Positions 11,312-20,152 of a DNA stretch of 28,218 nucleotides are shown here, in pieces. The position numbers were made by a program, and so were the translations under genes. The notes beneath the pieces are model-generated. The model saw nothing but the letters and a program-made list of their open reading frames with translations, had not been told where the DNA came from and ran no database searches. This DNA comes from Pelargonium nanum (Eukaryota > Streptophyta > Magnoliopsida > Geraniales > Geraniaceae), in NCBI GenBank assembly GCA_036897485.1, contig JAYMTF010000932.1, forward strand, positions 1 through 28,218, read 5' to 3'. Every line of letters starts with the position of its first letter. Within the stretch, counting starts at the first letter, position 1.

Positions 11312-11388
11312 TTGATTTTCGAAATGGTGTGTCTGAATTTGGGATTCAAATTAGGGTTCTCGGTTCCGAATTTGGGGCAGAGGTGAGA

Positions 11389-11395
11389 ATTTATA
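11389..11395 (-). promoter_or_regulatory. TATA box of COPT-A
   Basis: Reads TATAAAT on the minus strand, 78 bases upstream of the COPT-A ATG (11311), which is a normal distance allowing for a short 5' UTR. Confidence 0.6.
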
Positions 11396-11412
11396 GGATC
11401 ATGTTGGGGGTA

Positions 11413-11468
11413 GTACAATGTTTTCGCGTGTTCCTGTACTGCATATTAACACTAGCTTTTTTCGGTAC
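11413..11468 (-). promoter_or_regulatory. Three GTAC copper-response cores upstream of COPT-A
   Basis: GTAC occurs at 11413-11416, 11436-11439 and 11465-11468, i.e. 18 to 79 bases upstream of the TATA box of a copper transporter gene. GTAC is the core of the plant copper-response element bound by SPL7-type SBP factors, which switch on COPT uptake genes when copper is low. The element is palindromic, so strand does not matter. A single GTAC is expected every 256 bases by chance; three in 56 bases at this place is suggestive. Confidence 0.5.
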
Positions 11469-11776
11469 CTAAAAAATGGTGATTCTTCTGATATTTTGGT
11501 TTATTTTTATTTTTTCAACGGTCATTTCTGGTTTTGTTGACCTCATTTATTGCTTTAATTGGAAACGCAGGAGGAGATATCAACACAATCTATTTTTTCA
11601 GTAACTACAAAATTGATTTATGTTAACTTTTACTCATATATATTCATTGGTAATGAATTTATAAAAGCGGTACAATATATTAAATAAAACACTTTTAAGA
11701 AAGATCGTATTCTTATTGTCTATTTAATTCGAACTAATAATTGATGGAAAAGTATTTTTTTATGTATAGTTTATTT

Positions 11777-12132
11777 TATGTATTTTCACATGTATTTGAT
11801 ATTATTAATGAAGATGTTTAGGGTAGAAAATGGAGAAATTTTAATATTCTAATGATTTTATTACAAATATTAATATTTTGTACATATTTTATTAAAGATC
11901 ATCCGAAAAAAAATCGTTCAATTTTTTTCTGTGAGATTTGATGCATTATAATAAGTTTTTGTTACTTGATAGTGTATAACTCATCAACGTTTAAACACTA
12001 AAAATCGTAAATATAATTTTTACTCCTTTAAATCGATAAATGTAAGTAAATATATTATGACATTGAAATAGATCCATTTTCCACCCTAAACATTTTCACT
12101 ATTTATACCAAATACATGAAAAAATACATGTA
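11777..12132. repeat. Foldback element with ~60-base inverted arms (MITE-like)
   Basis: The left arm is at about 11777-11836 (tgtattttcacatgtatttg... then atgtttagggtagaaaatgg). The right arm is at about 12072-12132 and is its imperfect reverse complement (the same words, with a 1-2 base indel and a few mismatches). The interior is about 235 bases of AT-rich DNA with weaker continuing complementarity. This fits a decayed MITE or a hairpin locus. No clear target-site duplication was found. Confidence 0.6.
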
Positions 12133-12133
12133 T

Positions 12134-12649
12134 GAATCCTCCTCCGAAATTGATTATATTATTTGTTATATTGAAGAAGTGTGTAATGAATAAATTCTTA
12201 AGATTATCTCATAATATTCTCCTTGAAATATACGGACACACAAGGCATGATACATGCCTTTTGTTGTTTCATTAGATGTGATTTTCGTAATTTAATTCAT
12301 TCGATCCATTATCATTTATTGCTAGAAATACCTAACACCATTGTTGAAAAGCATTAACTAAATTCACTTCAAGTTTTAATTAGTTTTAGAGAAGGTTTTG
12401 AGTTCTATTTTAAAACTACTGTAATTTCCAATCAGCTATTTAGTATTAACGAATAACAGACATAATTTTAAATGCAACAATAATAATAATTATATTATAT
12501 GAAACCAAATACTTTTGTAAATAATAGCAACATTACATTATCCAAATTCCCAAATCCAAAACCTTATTCTAAATATATTATATCCATCCCATCCTACCAA
12601 GTACCAACAATCAAAACAAACCCTAAACAAAACATCCAAACACATTTAA
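12134..12649. other. AT-rich region downstream of UBL-1
   Basis: No gene seen. Its right part should hold the 3' UTR of the minus-strand UBL-1 gene. Confidence 0.4.
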
Positions 12650-13177
12650 CTAAACACTCTCCGATCCATTCATTTTCTTCTTAATATTCACCGCGAGAAT
12701 GCTTCCGTCGTGAACATAGTACTTGGACAACGGTTGGTCATCTTTCATCTCCGTCGGGACCAGCCACACATACATTTGCATTTCTTGAATCAAAGCTTTC
12801 GGATAATCTTTCTCCACAATCTTTTTCTTCAGATCGAGCACCGTATCGGTTTCTTTCACATCATAGTAGTGCGAAATGTAGTGTCGCTGCGACCAAACCT
12901 GGACCCGAACACTGAACGTGACGTGTTCGGGAAGCGGGTCCGCGTAGAGCCGGACGGAGCAGTGAGTTTCGAGCCCATAATCAGCCATGGTGAGACTATC
13001 TTCCATCTCGACTTCGCACCATAGGGTCTGTCTGGAGACTGCGACGCCGGTTTCTTCTTGGATCTTCTTTTTGAGTTCGAGAATGGTGAGGTTGGGGTGT
13101 GGGACGTTGAGGACTGGTGTGAGCTCTCCTCCTTGGATCTGGAGTGCAACAATATTATCTTGAGCATCAGTACCCAT
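12650..13177 (-). CDS. Tandem ubiquitin-like protein UBL-1, 175 aa
   Basis: Two ubiquitin-fold domains in one short intronless protein. Domain 1 is about 9-79: strand IVALQIQGGELTPVLNV, helix TILELKKKIQEETG, then RQTLWCEVEMEDSLTMADYG, which matches the ubiquitin pattern of L-I-F-x-G-x-x-LEDxxTLSDY. Domain 2 is about 86-167: VKETDTVLDLKKKI, then EMKDDQPLSKYYVHDGSILAV. The tail is short and basic (KKKMNGSESV). There is no C-terminal Gly-Gly, so it should not be conjugated to targets. It more likely acts as a fixed ubiquitin mimic or binding module, but the function is unknown. Similar double-UBL genes form tandem clusters in other dicots such as Arabidopsis. UBL-2 (14954) and UBL-3 (26807) are paralogues. 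The start MGTDAQ is chosen because the first domain begins nine residues later and a TATA-like element lies about 100 bases upstream. Confidence 0.85.
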   Translation of the reverse strand: MGTDAQDNIVALQIQGGELTPVLNVPHPNLTILELKKKIQEETGVAVSRQTLWCEVEMEDSLTMADYGLETHCSVRLYADPLPEHVTFSVRVQVWSQRHYISHYYDVKETDTVLDLKKKIVEKDYPKALIQEMQMYVWLVPTEMKDDQPLSKYYVHDGSILAVNIKKKMNGSESV

Positions 13178-13273
13178 TGTGTGTATGTTGTGAAATTGAT
13201 CAAATGGCTGAGAAAAAATTATACAGTATGTTGTTTGAGAATGTGCGTAATAGACTAATAGGTTAAGTTGGTG

Positions 13274-13370
13274 GATATATAAATTGATGTGTCATGTAGA
13301 TTATGTTGGGTGATGGGTTGCATGATTTGATTGTAGTCATTGTGATTGTGTTTTGAAGCTAGTTGAGCTT
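13274..13370 (-). promoter_or_regulatory. UBL-1 core promoter: TATA-like element and block shared with UBL-2
   Basis: TTTATATATC on the minus strand (13274-13283) lies about 100 bases upstream of the UBL-1 ATG. The adjacent 13291-13370 block (on the plus strand gtcatgtagattat... ggttgcatga... gtgattgtgttttgaagct) is recognisably similar to 15650-15735 upstream of UBL-2. Confidence 0.5.
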
Positions 13371-13689
13371 CATATTTTTCATGCTGAAGTGACCTATCTA
13401 GCACAACGTACAGTCTGTATTTTCTTGACTTTGATATTTTTTGTTAAGCTAATTTGTGCTTTCACTTTTGAGTTGTGGGAGGTGGCAATTTACGTTGTAA
13501 CTTGACACATGCGAACGACATGAAATTAGAGTGTTTAGATGCGCACTTTTATAATTGTGTTGTGCTTGTGTTGAAAAACGCAACAGTAACATAGCATGAT
13601 TAATTAGTCATGGTGTGGTATGCATGATATGCCTTACACACATTTAAGAGTATAACTGTAAGTTGAACCTAATAATTTGCTAAACGTGT

Positions 13690-13940
13690 TAGGTCGTGGC
13701 GTGCCAAACGATAGAGGTGCTTTCTATCATGCAAGATGTGTTGAGTCGTGTTCGTGTGAATACATGCGTACGTACAACCCGTTTATTAGTTAGTCTTAAA
13801 TGTGTCATATTCATTTTTTGTGTACATAAAAAAAGTTGTAGTCGTGTTCAACGTCAAAACGCTTACTAAACATATTATGTTCGTGTTGAATCGTACAACC
13901 CACAATCCACTTTTAGCACGGTACTTATGCGACATTCACG
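13690..13940. repeat. GTCGTGTTCGTGT-type dispersed-repeat fragment
   Basis: Contains GTCGTGTTCGTGT, CGTACAACCCGTTT and repeated CGTGTTGA words, which recall non-autonomous dispersed repeats of dicots. It is similar in composition to the block at 10430-10640. Boundaries are not resolved. Confidence 0.35.
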
Positions 13941-14402
13941 CGAGAGCATGAATTATAGTGCATGTTTTGTGTTGGAATTTACGTTTATTTATCTTCTGTT
14001 GACCACATTTATTATTGTTTTATTGAGAAATGTTGGAGTGTGTATTATAATCATTGAACCTTATGAAATTAGCTCTATATATGTGATATCCTAATGTTAA
14101 GACGAGAATTAAACTACGTATTATACAGTGACACTAATATTCGAAACCGGAAATTTATTTAGGATTATAAGTTATGAAAATATGAAAATTATGGAAGCAT
14201 GATCCATGCCTTGCCTCTATAAGTTTATGAGACAGCTCAATAAGCCACACAAAGTCAGCTGATACTTTCAGCAATCCAAAGAGCACATAGCAAAACATGA
14301 CCTTTTGATTCATCTTTTCTTTACATTATTTAAGAGGCCTTGGATCATGAAAATATTGACTTTTAGTTTGTAATTTATATATGATCATGATGAAAGATTT
14401 GC

Positions 14403-14421
14403 TTCTTCTTCTTCTTCTTCT
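14403..14421. repeat. (CTT)n microsatellite
   Basis: Six CTT units in a row, in non-coding DNA between UBL-1 and UBL-2. Confidence 0.9.
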
Positions 14422-14953
14422 AACACTTAATTTCTACCAGTAAGGTCTGGTTGTACATCATTTGTTTCACATAGCGATTTAATTAAATATCATTCCTAAA
14501 AAAGAGCGGGCAACGAGTTTTTAAAATTAGGTTTTAACTTGCTGATAGATCGGGTGATCACAGATAAGTCAGAAAAATAGTCATGAACATTGATAATAAT
14601 ACAAGTATCATACATAATTAATTAATAATTAAGCCCTAAACTCTTACCCTATTCCAAACTAATACCTTGCTTAAGGAATAATTAATTCCAAGATCAAACT
14701 TAAATGATTAATAACAATTAAAATACTTAATTAAAACACCATAATTTTCTTTTCCACTACAATGCAAGCCACACTACATACTCAGAATTTCCAAAAACCT
14801 TCTCAAACTCCACCTAGACCTTATTCTAAATAACTATTTCAGTTATAAAAAATAAAAAAATAAAAACTATTTCATGGTCTCAACATGCATGCATATAACT
14901 AAAACACAAGAAACAACCTCACAAAAGTTCCATATCACCAAAACCTACAAGCA

Positions 14954-15511
14954 CTAGGTCTTCGTCTCCGGCGCCGGCGCCGGACTTTTCTTCGCCGACG
15001 AAGCCTTGCCAGCACGTTTCTTGGTCATCTTGGTGCACCAAACCGACAACTTGCTCCCCTCATGCACATAGTACTTGGCCAACGACTTGTCGTCCTTCAT
15101 CTCCTCGTGTCCGTACCACAGGTACATCTTCATGTCCGCCGCCACAGCGTCGAAGTGGTTCTCGACCTTCTTCTTCAGCTCGAGCACCGTGTCGGTCTCT
15201 TTAACCTCGTACTCTCGCTCGGCTTTCATGAACGACCACATCACGACGGTGACCTTGAAGGAGGTTTCCGGCGGCAGCGGGCGGGCGCAGAGGCGGACGG
15301 AGCAGAAGACGTCGAGGCCGTAGCTGGCCATGGTGTTGCTGTCTTCGAGCTCGACCTCGGCCCAGAGGTCTTGTCTGGCCACGTCGACGCCGGTCTCTTT
15401 TTCGATCTCTTGCTTGAGCTCGAGGATGGTGGAGGAGGAGTTTGGCATTTTGACGGTGGGAGTGAGCTCTGCTCCTTGGATTTTCAGAGAAACGATGTCA
15501 CCACCTCCCAT
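14954..15511 (-). CDS. Tandem ubiquitin-like protein UBL-2, 185 aa
   Basis: Paralogue of UBL-1 with the same two-domain plan. Domain 1 is about 6-76 (VSLKIQGAELTPTVKM, TILELKQEIEKETGVDV, WAEVELEDSNTMASYGLD). Domain 2 is about 83-159 (FKVTVVMW, VKETDTVLELKKKVENHF, EMKDDKSLAKYYVHEGSKL). It differs in having a 26-residue Lys/Ala/Pro tail (TKKRAGKASSAKKSPAPA) that is strongly basic and could act as a nuclear-localisation or nucleic-acid-binding tail. This is inference. There is no Gly-Gly terminus. The reading frame is much richer in G/C at third positions than UBL-1, which is why long antisense open frames appear opposite it. It is intronless, with the start at MGGGD just ahead of domain 1. Function unknown. 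Confidence 0.88.
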   Translation of the reverse strand: MGGGDIVSLKIQGAELTPTVKMPNSSSTILELKQEIEKETGVDVARQDLWAEVELEDSNTMASYGLDVFCSVRLCARPLPPETSFKVTVVMWSFMKAEREYEVKETDTVLELKKKVENHFDAVAADMKMYLWYGHEEMKDDKSLAKYYVHEGSKLSVWCTKMTKKRAGKASSAKKSPAPAPETKT

Positions 15512-15613
15512 GTTGTTTTTGATGAAAATGGTGGCAGAGAAATGGTGGGTTTGATTTGGTTTGGAGTGGATCAGTTGGGGAATCTTAGTGAAGATATGTG
15601 TGTTGTTTTGGTG

Positions 15614-15735
15614 AAATATATGTATGGTTCATTGATTGTGAATGAATTTGTCATGTAGATTATAGTGTGCATGGATTGCATGAGTTGTGTGATTTTTGTT
15701 GTGATCACTTTGATTGCATTTTTTTAGTGCTACCT
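15614..15735 (-). promoter_or_regulatory. UBL-2 core promoter: TATA-like element and block shared with UBL-1
   Basis: CATATATTT on the minus strand (15614-15622) lies about 100 bases upstream of the ATG, as in UBL-1. The block 15650-15735 (gtcatgtagattatag... ggattgcatgag... ctttgattgcattt) resembles 13291-13370. Order and spacing are retained. Confidence 0.5.
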
Positions 15736-16701
15736 TGAAAGTGCTTATTCAAGATGTCATGCCAAAATGATTTATGAAACACAAAATAAAGTAGATGATC
15801 TAGATCATATGGATATAACATGCACATTGAATGCAAGTATGTACAAATAAGTGAGTCCATTGATATCATACTTTTCAACCATTCTTTTTAAAATAGACTT
15901 GAGTGATGTGATATTTTTCAATAACTCTTGAAAAGAATATGAAGAACAAAAATAGTTGCCAAGGAAGTTAGGTAAACTAGTAGAAAGAATAAAGAACAAA
16001 ATCCAAACTCAACACCTAAATATAAAAAATAATAATAATAAAAAAATGAAGTTTTCGACTTTAAAATCCAACATAGGTGTAAAATGGGATTTTTGTTAAG
16101 TTTGAGGAATAAAAAGTTAAAGATAATTTTATCATAGAAACTGAATCTCAAAGAGTACACGAACATTTTACCATTGTAAAATAACTAGTGGTTATTGTCT
16201 ATTTGATCACGTTTAGTCATTTCCAATGCCAAGTCATGCTAAGAGGAGAGAGATAGAGAAAAAATACGAAGTTATATGATTTAGCACTTGATGGTACGCT
16301 TAGCATCATTTTCTTATAATCTCCAGCTCAAATGCTATGCAATCTACTAAAACGAATATAACAATATTACCAATTTGAAAATAATCCACTTGGTCACGGA
16401 CTCACAATTGACGGCTATACTTGAGCCACGATATTTCCTCAAAACGACAACCGCTCAACTATCTCATTAACTACATGTCGAACCGTTATCACCTCACGTC
16501 TCTCCACAGCCACATATCGTACCATACCCAAACCAAACCATCAACGTACAAAAAAATCTCCATCTTCTACTACACCTTTTTCCCAGAAAAAAATATCAAA
16601 CCCAGAACTCAACTTTATTAAACTATATCATCAAAAAAAAAAAAAAAAAACCAAATACATTGTTTCTTGTTCTCAATCCAAAAAAAAAAAGAAGAAGAAG
16701 A
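15736..16701. other. Intergenic region between UBL-2 and COPT-B
   Basis: No gene is supported. The short open frames are in AT-rich DNA without recognisable domains. It includes an 18-A run at 16633-16650, probably within the minus-strand COPT-B 3' flank. Confidence 0.5.
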
Positions 16702-17187
16702 TTAAAGGCCTTCCCAATTCCCAGGAGGAGGAGACTTGTTGCTGAAAGCTCTGCTTCCAAAGACCAAAAAGCCCAGAGCATGCCCACCCACAGCAACCAA
16801 GAACACACCAATATTGAAGGACATAACCGCCAACATCACCAAATAAGCCAGACCCACCCTCACCGCATGCACAAAGGTCCGGACCAGACCCAACCAGACT
16901 GAACCAGAGCCTGAGCTATGCTTCATCAATCCACAGTGAGAGAGCCACTCAACCAGAAATGAGAGAACAAACACAAAAACCAGAGATAACAAGTACATGC
17001 CTGAGTTGGAACCAGGCCAATTGGAAAACAGTACCTCTGCTTCTCTGCCCCAGTAGAAGCTCATGTGCATCACCATCTGGTTGTGGTTGTGGTGGTGCAT
17101 GTCCATGGATGATGATGATGATGATGATGATGGAGGAGGAGCCATGTTGTTCATGCCATCCATGTCATGATGACCATGAGCATCCAT
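16702..17187 (-). CDS. COPT/CTR copper transporter (COPT-B), 161 aa
   Basis: Second Cu(I) importer of the CTR family, intronless. The N-terminus is rich in His as well as Met (MDAHGHHDMDGMNNM, then MDMHHHNHNQMVMHMSFYWG) and carries an eight-to-nine Ser run encoded by a (TCA)n microsatellite. TM1 is about 64-83; TM2-TM3 span about 111-144. The pore motif MxxxM is M118/M122 and GxxxG is G135/G139. The C-terminus (KSPPPGNWEGL) has no cysteine, so the usual metal-handover site is missing, a variation known among COPTs. It is a paralogue of COPT-A with a different amino terminus and probably a different expression or affinity, which the sequence cannot settle. Two GTAC cores lie upstream (17400 and 17452), but they are far apart and could be chance. 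Confidence 0.94.
   Translation of the reverse strand: MDAHGHHDMDGMNNMAPPPSSSSSSSSMDMHHHNHNQMVMHMSFYWGREAEVLFSNWPGSNSGMYLLSLVFVFVLSFLVEWLSHCGLMKHSSGSGSVWLGLVRTFVHAVRVGLAYLVMLAVMSFNIGVFLVAVGGHALGFLVFGSRAFSNKSPPPGNWEGL
17109..17133 (-). repeat. Coding (TCA)n microsatellite in COPT-B
   Basis: GAT/ATC trinucleotide run, read on the minus strand as TCA codons, encoding the polyserine stretch of COPT-B at residues about 20-27. Slippage would change the protein length in whole codons without breaking the frame. Confidence 0.9.
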
Positions 17188-17852
17188 TGCTCTGTGATCT
17201 CTCTGTTTTTTTTGGGATTTTGGTGTAGTTGAGAGCTGAGCAAGAGCACACCAGAGAGGACTTTCTCTGCAATTGCTTGCCTGTGTATTGAAAGGAAACT
17301 GTTATGTCTAACTAATTTTCTGTGAGAAATTAATGGCACATTCAAGACTTGGAAAAATAAACACACACAAGAGCTATGTTCTCCTGTGATGCCCATACTG
17401 TACCAACACTGCAATCAATTCAATGCAGCAAAACTGGACAATGTATAATATGTACAAATGACTATTTGTCTTGATACTATTCAAAAGACTAATTAATCTT
17501 ATGAACCTGTTTCATAAGCCATATGTGAACATCTAGGATAAATAGTCAGACACAAACAACTTTCACTTTATTATTATATCTGGTACTTTAAAATATTGAT
17601 TCATTACTTAGTAATTTTAACTTTAGCATCAGAAAGATTTCGATCGAGAAAATCTTAATATGCAAAATCAAGCACCCGACAAGATCAGAACTCGAATTCA
17701 GGCATCGGGAGAACTCGTGGGGCATCATACCTAAACCGGTCTCGAGTAAATACCAAGTGAAATATCAACACTATATCAAGTTCGATTCCAAGTCATATTT
17801 TAACCCCTTGTTGTCTTCTTTAAATACCATTGATAGTAGATAAATATTTTAC
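17188..17852. other. Region upstream of COPT-B
   Basis: It should hold the COPT-B promoter and 5' UTR. The right part (about 17640-17800) is denser in CG-containing words (ctcgaattc, aactcgtgg, gttcgattcc) and may be a repeat, but I cannot classify it. No gene seen. Confidence 0.4.
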
Positions 17853-18416
17853 CTTGTCCTTGTCCATTTCTTGCTGGCTCATCATCTGTTTCATGGCAAC
17901 CATAACAGCAGGGTCAAGCTCGGTTTCCATGGAAATCTTGACAACAGCTCCATCATCAATTTTCTTGGATACCTGAAGAAGAAAGCTTGCTCAGGAGTAT
18001 GGTGCTGGGGCAAGAAAAAAGGCAGATCTTACTTTTTTTTTTAATACAGTTTCATGGAAATCTCAAGAACAAATCTTGCTATCATTCTCTTTCAGACTTT
18101 CACTGTGAATTAAAAAAGAGCTATGTTATATATCACTACTTATATATACATATAAACACACACACATATATATATATACATACATATACATATACACACA
18201 CACACATATATAAGTCAAATGTATACTGATCATTGATACAGCAAGAGATATTACTTGCAGACATGCATAGCTGATTATAATAATCATTTACAATGTGTTT
18301 TGAATATCAAGGCATGATAAGAAAACAGCGAAAAAGACAAATGTTACCAAGACAATGACACACCTGTGCCAATACCAATACAAGATTCCAAAGGGCAAAC
18401 AGCCACATGGGCTCTG
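17853..18416 (-). CDS. Two candidate exons of an unrecognised minus-strand gene
   Basis: The exon at 17972-17853 (120 nt) lies between a good acceptor (TTTCTTCTTCAG) and donor (AAG|GTAAAAT). It is open in only one frame, giving VSKKIDDGAVVKISMETELD then PAVMVAMKQMMSQQEMDKDK. Upstream on the same strand, 18416-18364 (53 nt) also lies between an acceptor (TATGCAG, with a CAGCAG choice) and a donor (CACAG|GTGTG). In the compatible frame it reads EPMWLFALWNLVLVLAQ, a hydrophobic segment. Joining them keeps the frame. I do not recognise the family, and I see neither the first exon nor the last. Degenerate copies of the 53-nt exon occur upstream of UGT-3 (24051-24450). It may be a remnant rather than a live gene. 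Confidence 0.4.
18143..18212. repeat. (CA)n/(TA)n compound microsatellite
   Basis: Alternating purine-pyrimidine tract with CACACACA, TATATATA and ACATATACAT segments, in the UGT-1 upstream region. Confidence 0.85.
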
Positions 18417-18627
18417 CTGCATACAAACAAAACGTATATAACCTTACGTAACGTAGAAACAAAGAAGAAAAGTAGAATTCCAAGTACATGCACATCACTC
18501 GTGACCTACAGATATTCATACAAAGTATCAACGTGACTTCAAGCCACAAGACAACAAACTACAAAAAGCATGAAAAAATCATTTTTCTTTTACCAAGTAG
18601 ATGATGAGCTGTTTTGCCAAATTTGCT
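18344..18627. repeat. UGT-1 upstream repeat (homologous to 24213-24450)
   Basis: Starts ttaccaagacaatgacacac, runs through the 53-nt exon-like piece and a block with acgta(a/t)... and gtagacacaaag-type words, and ends with a second ttaccaag...tgccaaatttg copy at 18591-18627. The same order of words is found upstream of UGT-3. This marks the duplicated unit that carried the UGTs. Confidence 0.6.
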
Positions 18628-18629
18628 TG

Positions 18630-18642
18630 TATATATATATAA
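18630..18642 (+). promoter_or_regulatory. TATA box of UGT-1
   Basis: TATATATATATAA, 63-75 bases before the ATG at 18705, a fitting position for a plant TATA box. Confidence 0.55.
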
Positions 18643-18704
18643 GCTTGAATTGTGCTATACTAAGTAAGGCAAGGTGAACAGAAAGAGTACACTGAGATAG
18701 TGAG

Positions 18705-20152
18705 ATGGAAGGTACCGGATCAAGAAGAGGCCGGTTGGTGCTAGTCTCGTTGCCATACCAAGGTCACCTGAATCCAATGCTACAATTAGGCTCGATCCTC
18801 CACTCCCGGGGCTTCTCCATAACTGTGGTGTACACCCCATTCAACAGTCCAAACTCATCTAGCCACCCTGATTTCATGTTCCATCCCATACCAGATGGCT
18901 TATCAAACCAAGAGGCCACCTCGGAGGATTTCATATCTGTCATTAAGTCTCTTAACAAAAATTGTCAAACAGCTCTTCAAGAATCACTTGTCCAAATAAT
19001 GGAATCACAAGAACAGGGAAATGAGATTGTTTGCATCATATATGATGCGCTTTTGTACTATGTAGAAGCTGTTGCTAAGCATCTTAATCTTAGAAGCATC
19101 ATCTTGCGCCCCACCTGTGCTTATAATGTGCTAACTTACAACATGTATCCTCGCCTTCAAGAAGAAGGCCATATTCCTATCCAAGGTATGTTCTCTGTGA
19201 AATCATCATTTCAGTTAAAAGTCGTTAAAGTCAAAAATTCTAATATGAACATGCATGACTACCTTGTAATGCAGAGTCTAAGGAGATGGAATTAATACCT
19301 GGACTCCATCCTATCCGATATAAAGATCTGCCAATTCATAATTTTTACAATACAGAAGGCTATTTGCAAATTATATCCGAAGTTAGCGATATAAGATCAT
19401 CAGCAGCTGTCATCTGGAACACAGTGGACTGCCTCGAACAACCAGCACTGGCACAACTTCAGCGACAATACCAAGTTCCAATCTTCTCAATAGGCCCTTT
19501 CCACAAAGTAGCTGAAGCGTCCTCTTGTGGCTTAATCAAAGAGGACACTAGTTGTATCAAATGGCTTGACAATCAACCCCAGAATTCAGTCCTATATGTG
19601 AGCGTAGGAAGTGTAGCTAAAGTAAGTGAGAAAGAGTTAACCGAGATGGCTTGGGGCTTGGCCAACAGCAAGCAGCCGTTCTTGTGGGTGATTCGACCAG
19701 GCTCAGTTGTAGGTTTAGAATGGACTGAGGTTCTTCCCCGTGGCTTCACGGACATGGTTGGAGACAGAGGTTGTATAGTGAAATGGGCACCCCAGAGGGA
19801 GGTGTTGGAACACAATGCCGTAGGAGGGTTTTGGAGTCATTGTGGTTGGAATTCAACCATTGAAAGTATCGCTGCAGGGGTCCCTCTTATATGCAGCCCA
19901 TGTTTTGGGGACCAGAGGGTGAACGCAAGGTACTTGAGTCAAGTGTGGAAGATAGGCCTGCCCTTCGAAAATGACCTGGAGAGGGGAGAGATAGAAAGAA
20001 CTGTAAGAAGGCTGATGGTGGATGAAGAAGGAACTATTGTGAGACAGAGAGCACTAGATTTTAAGAAAGAGATTGATATATCTATTCGGGAGGGTGGATC
20101 ATCTTACAAGTCATTGTGTGAATTGGTGGAGTTTATTGCATTATCTGTGTGA
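18705..20152 (+). CDS. UGT76-like (group H) UDP-glycosyltransferase UGT-1, 452 aa
   Basis: A family-1 glycosyltransferase that moves a sugar, most likely glucose, from UDP-glucose to a hydroxyl, carboxyl or nitrogen of a small molecule in the cytosol. Exon 1 is 18705-19185; a phase-1 intron of 89 nt is 19186-19274; exon 2 is 19275-20152. The intron is at the usual UGT76 position, after GHIPIQ. The catalytic His is H21 (GHLNPM) and the activating Asp is probably D114 (IIYDALLYY). The 44-residue PSPG sugar-donor box is 331-374, from [16 protein letters not shown] to PLICSPCFGDQ; the final Gln favours UDP-glucose. One oddity is LYVSVGS in place of the usual YVSFGS. The N-terminal GRLVLVSLPYQGHLNPMLQLG and DGLSNQEA pattern places it near UGT76. 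Known members glucosylate cytokinins, isoleucic acid, steviol and others, so the acceptor cannot be predicted. It is the first gene of a plus-strand tandem array. Confidence 0.94.

Larger units (their letters stand above)
13371..14953. other. Intergenic region between UBL-1 and UBL-2
   Basis: No gene seen. It contains a CGTGTT-rich repeat fragment (about 13690-13940), a (CTT)n microsatellite at 14403-14421 and AT-rich DNA that should include the UBL-2 3' UTR. Confidence 0.5.

Noticed and set aside
10787..11386. 199-codon open frame, His/Arg-rich, on the plus strand
   Set aside because: Antisense shadow of COPT-A. The His runs mirror the Met-rich and GC-rich codons of the real gene.
15062..15658. 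198-codon open frame on the plus strand
   Set aside because: Lies antisense to UBL-2 and exists because that gene is GC-rich at third positions. Its protein is low in complexity and has no domain.
17780..17800. tRNA-like B box (GTTCGATTCC)
   Set aside because: No A box or cloverleaf could be drawn around it; at most a SINE fragment.
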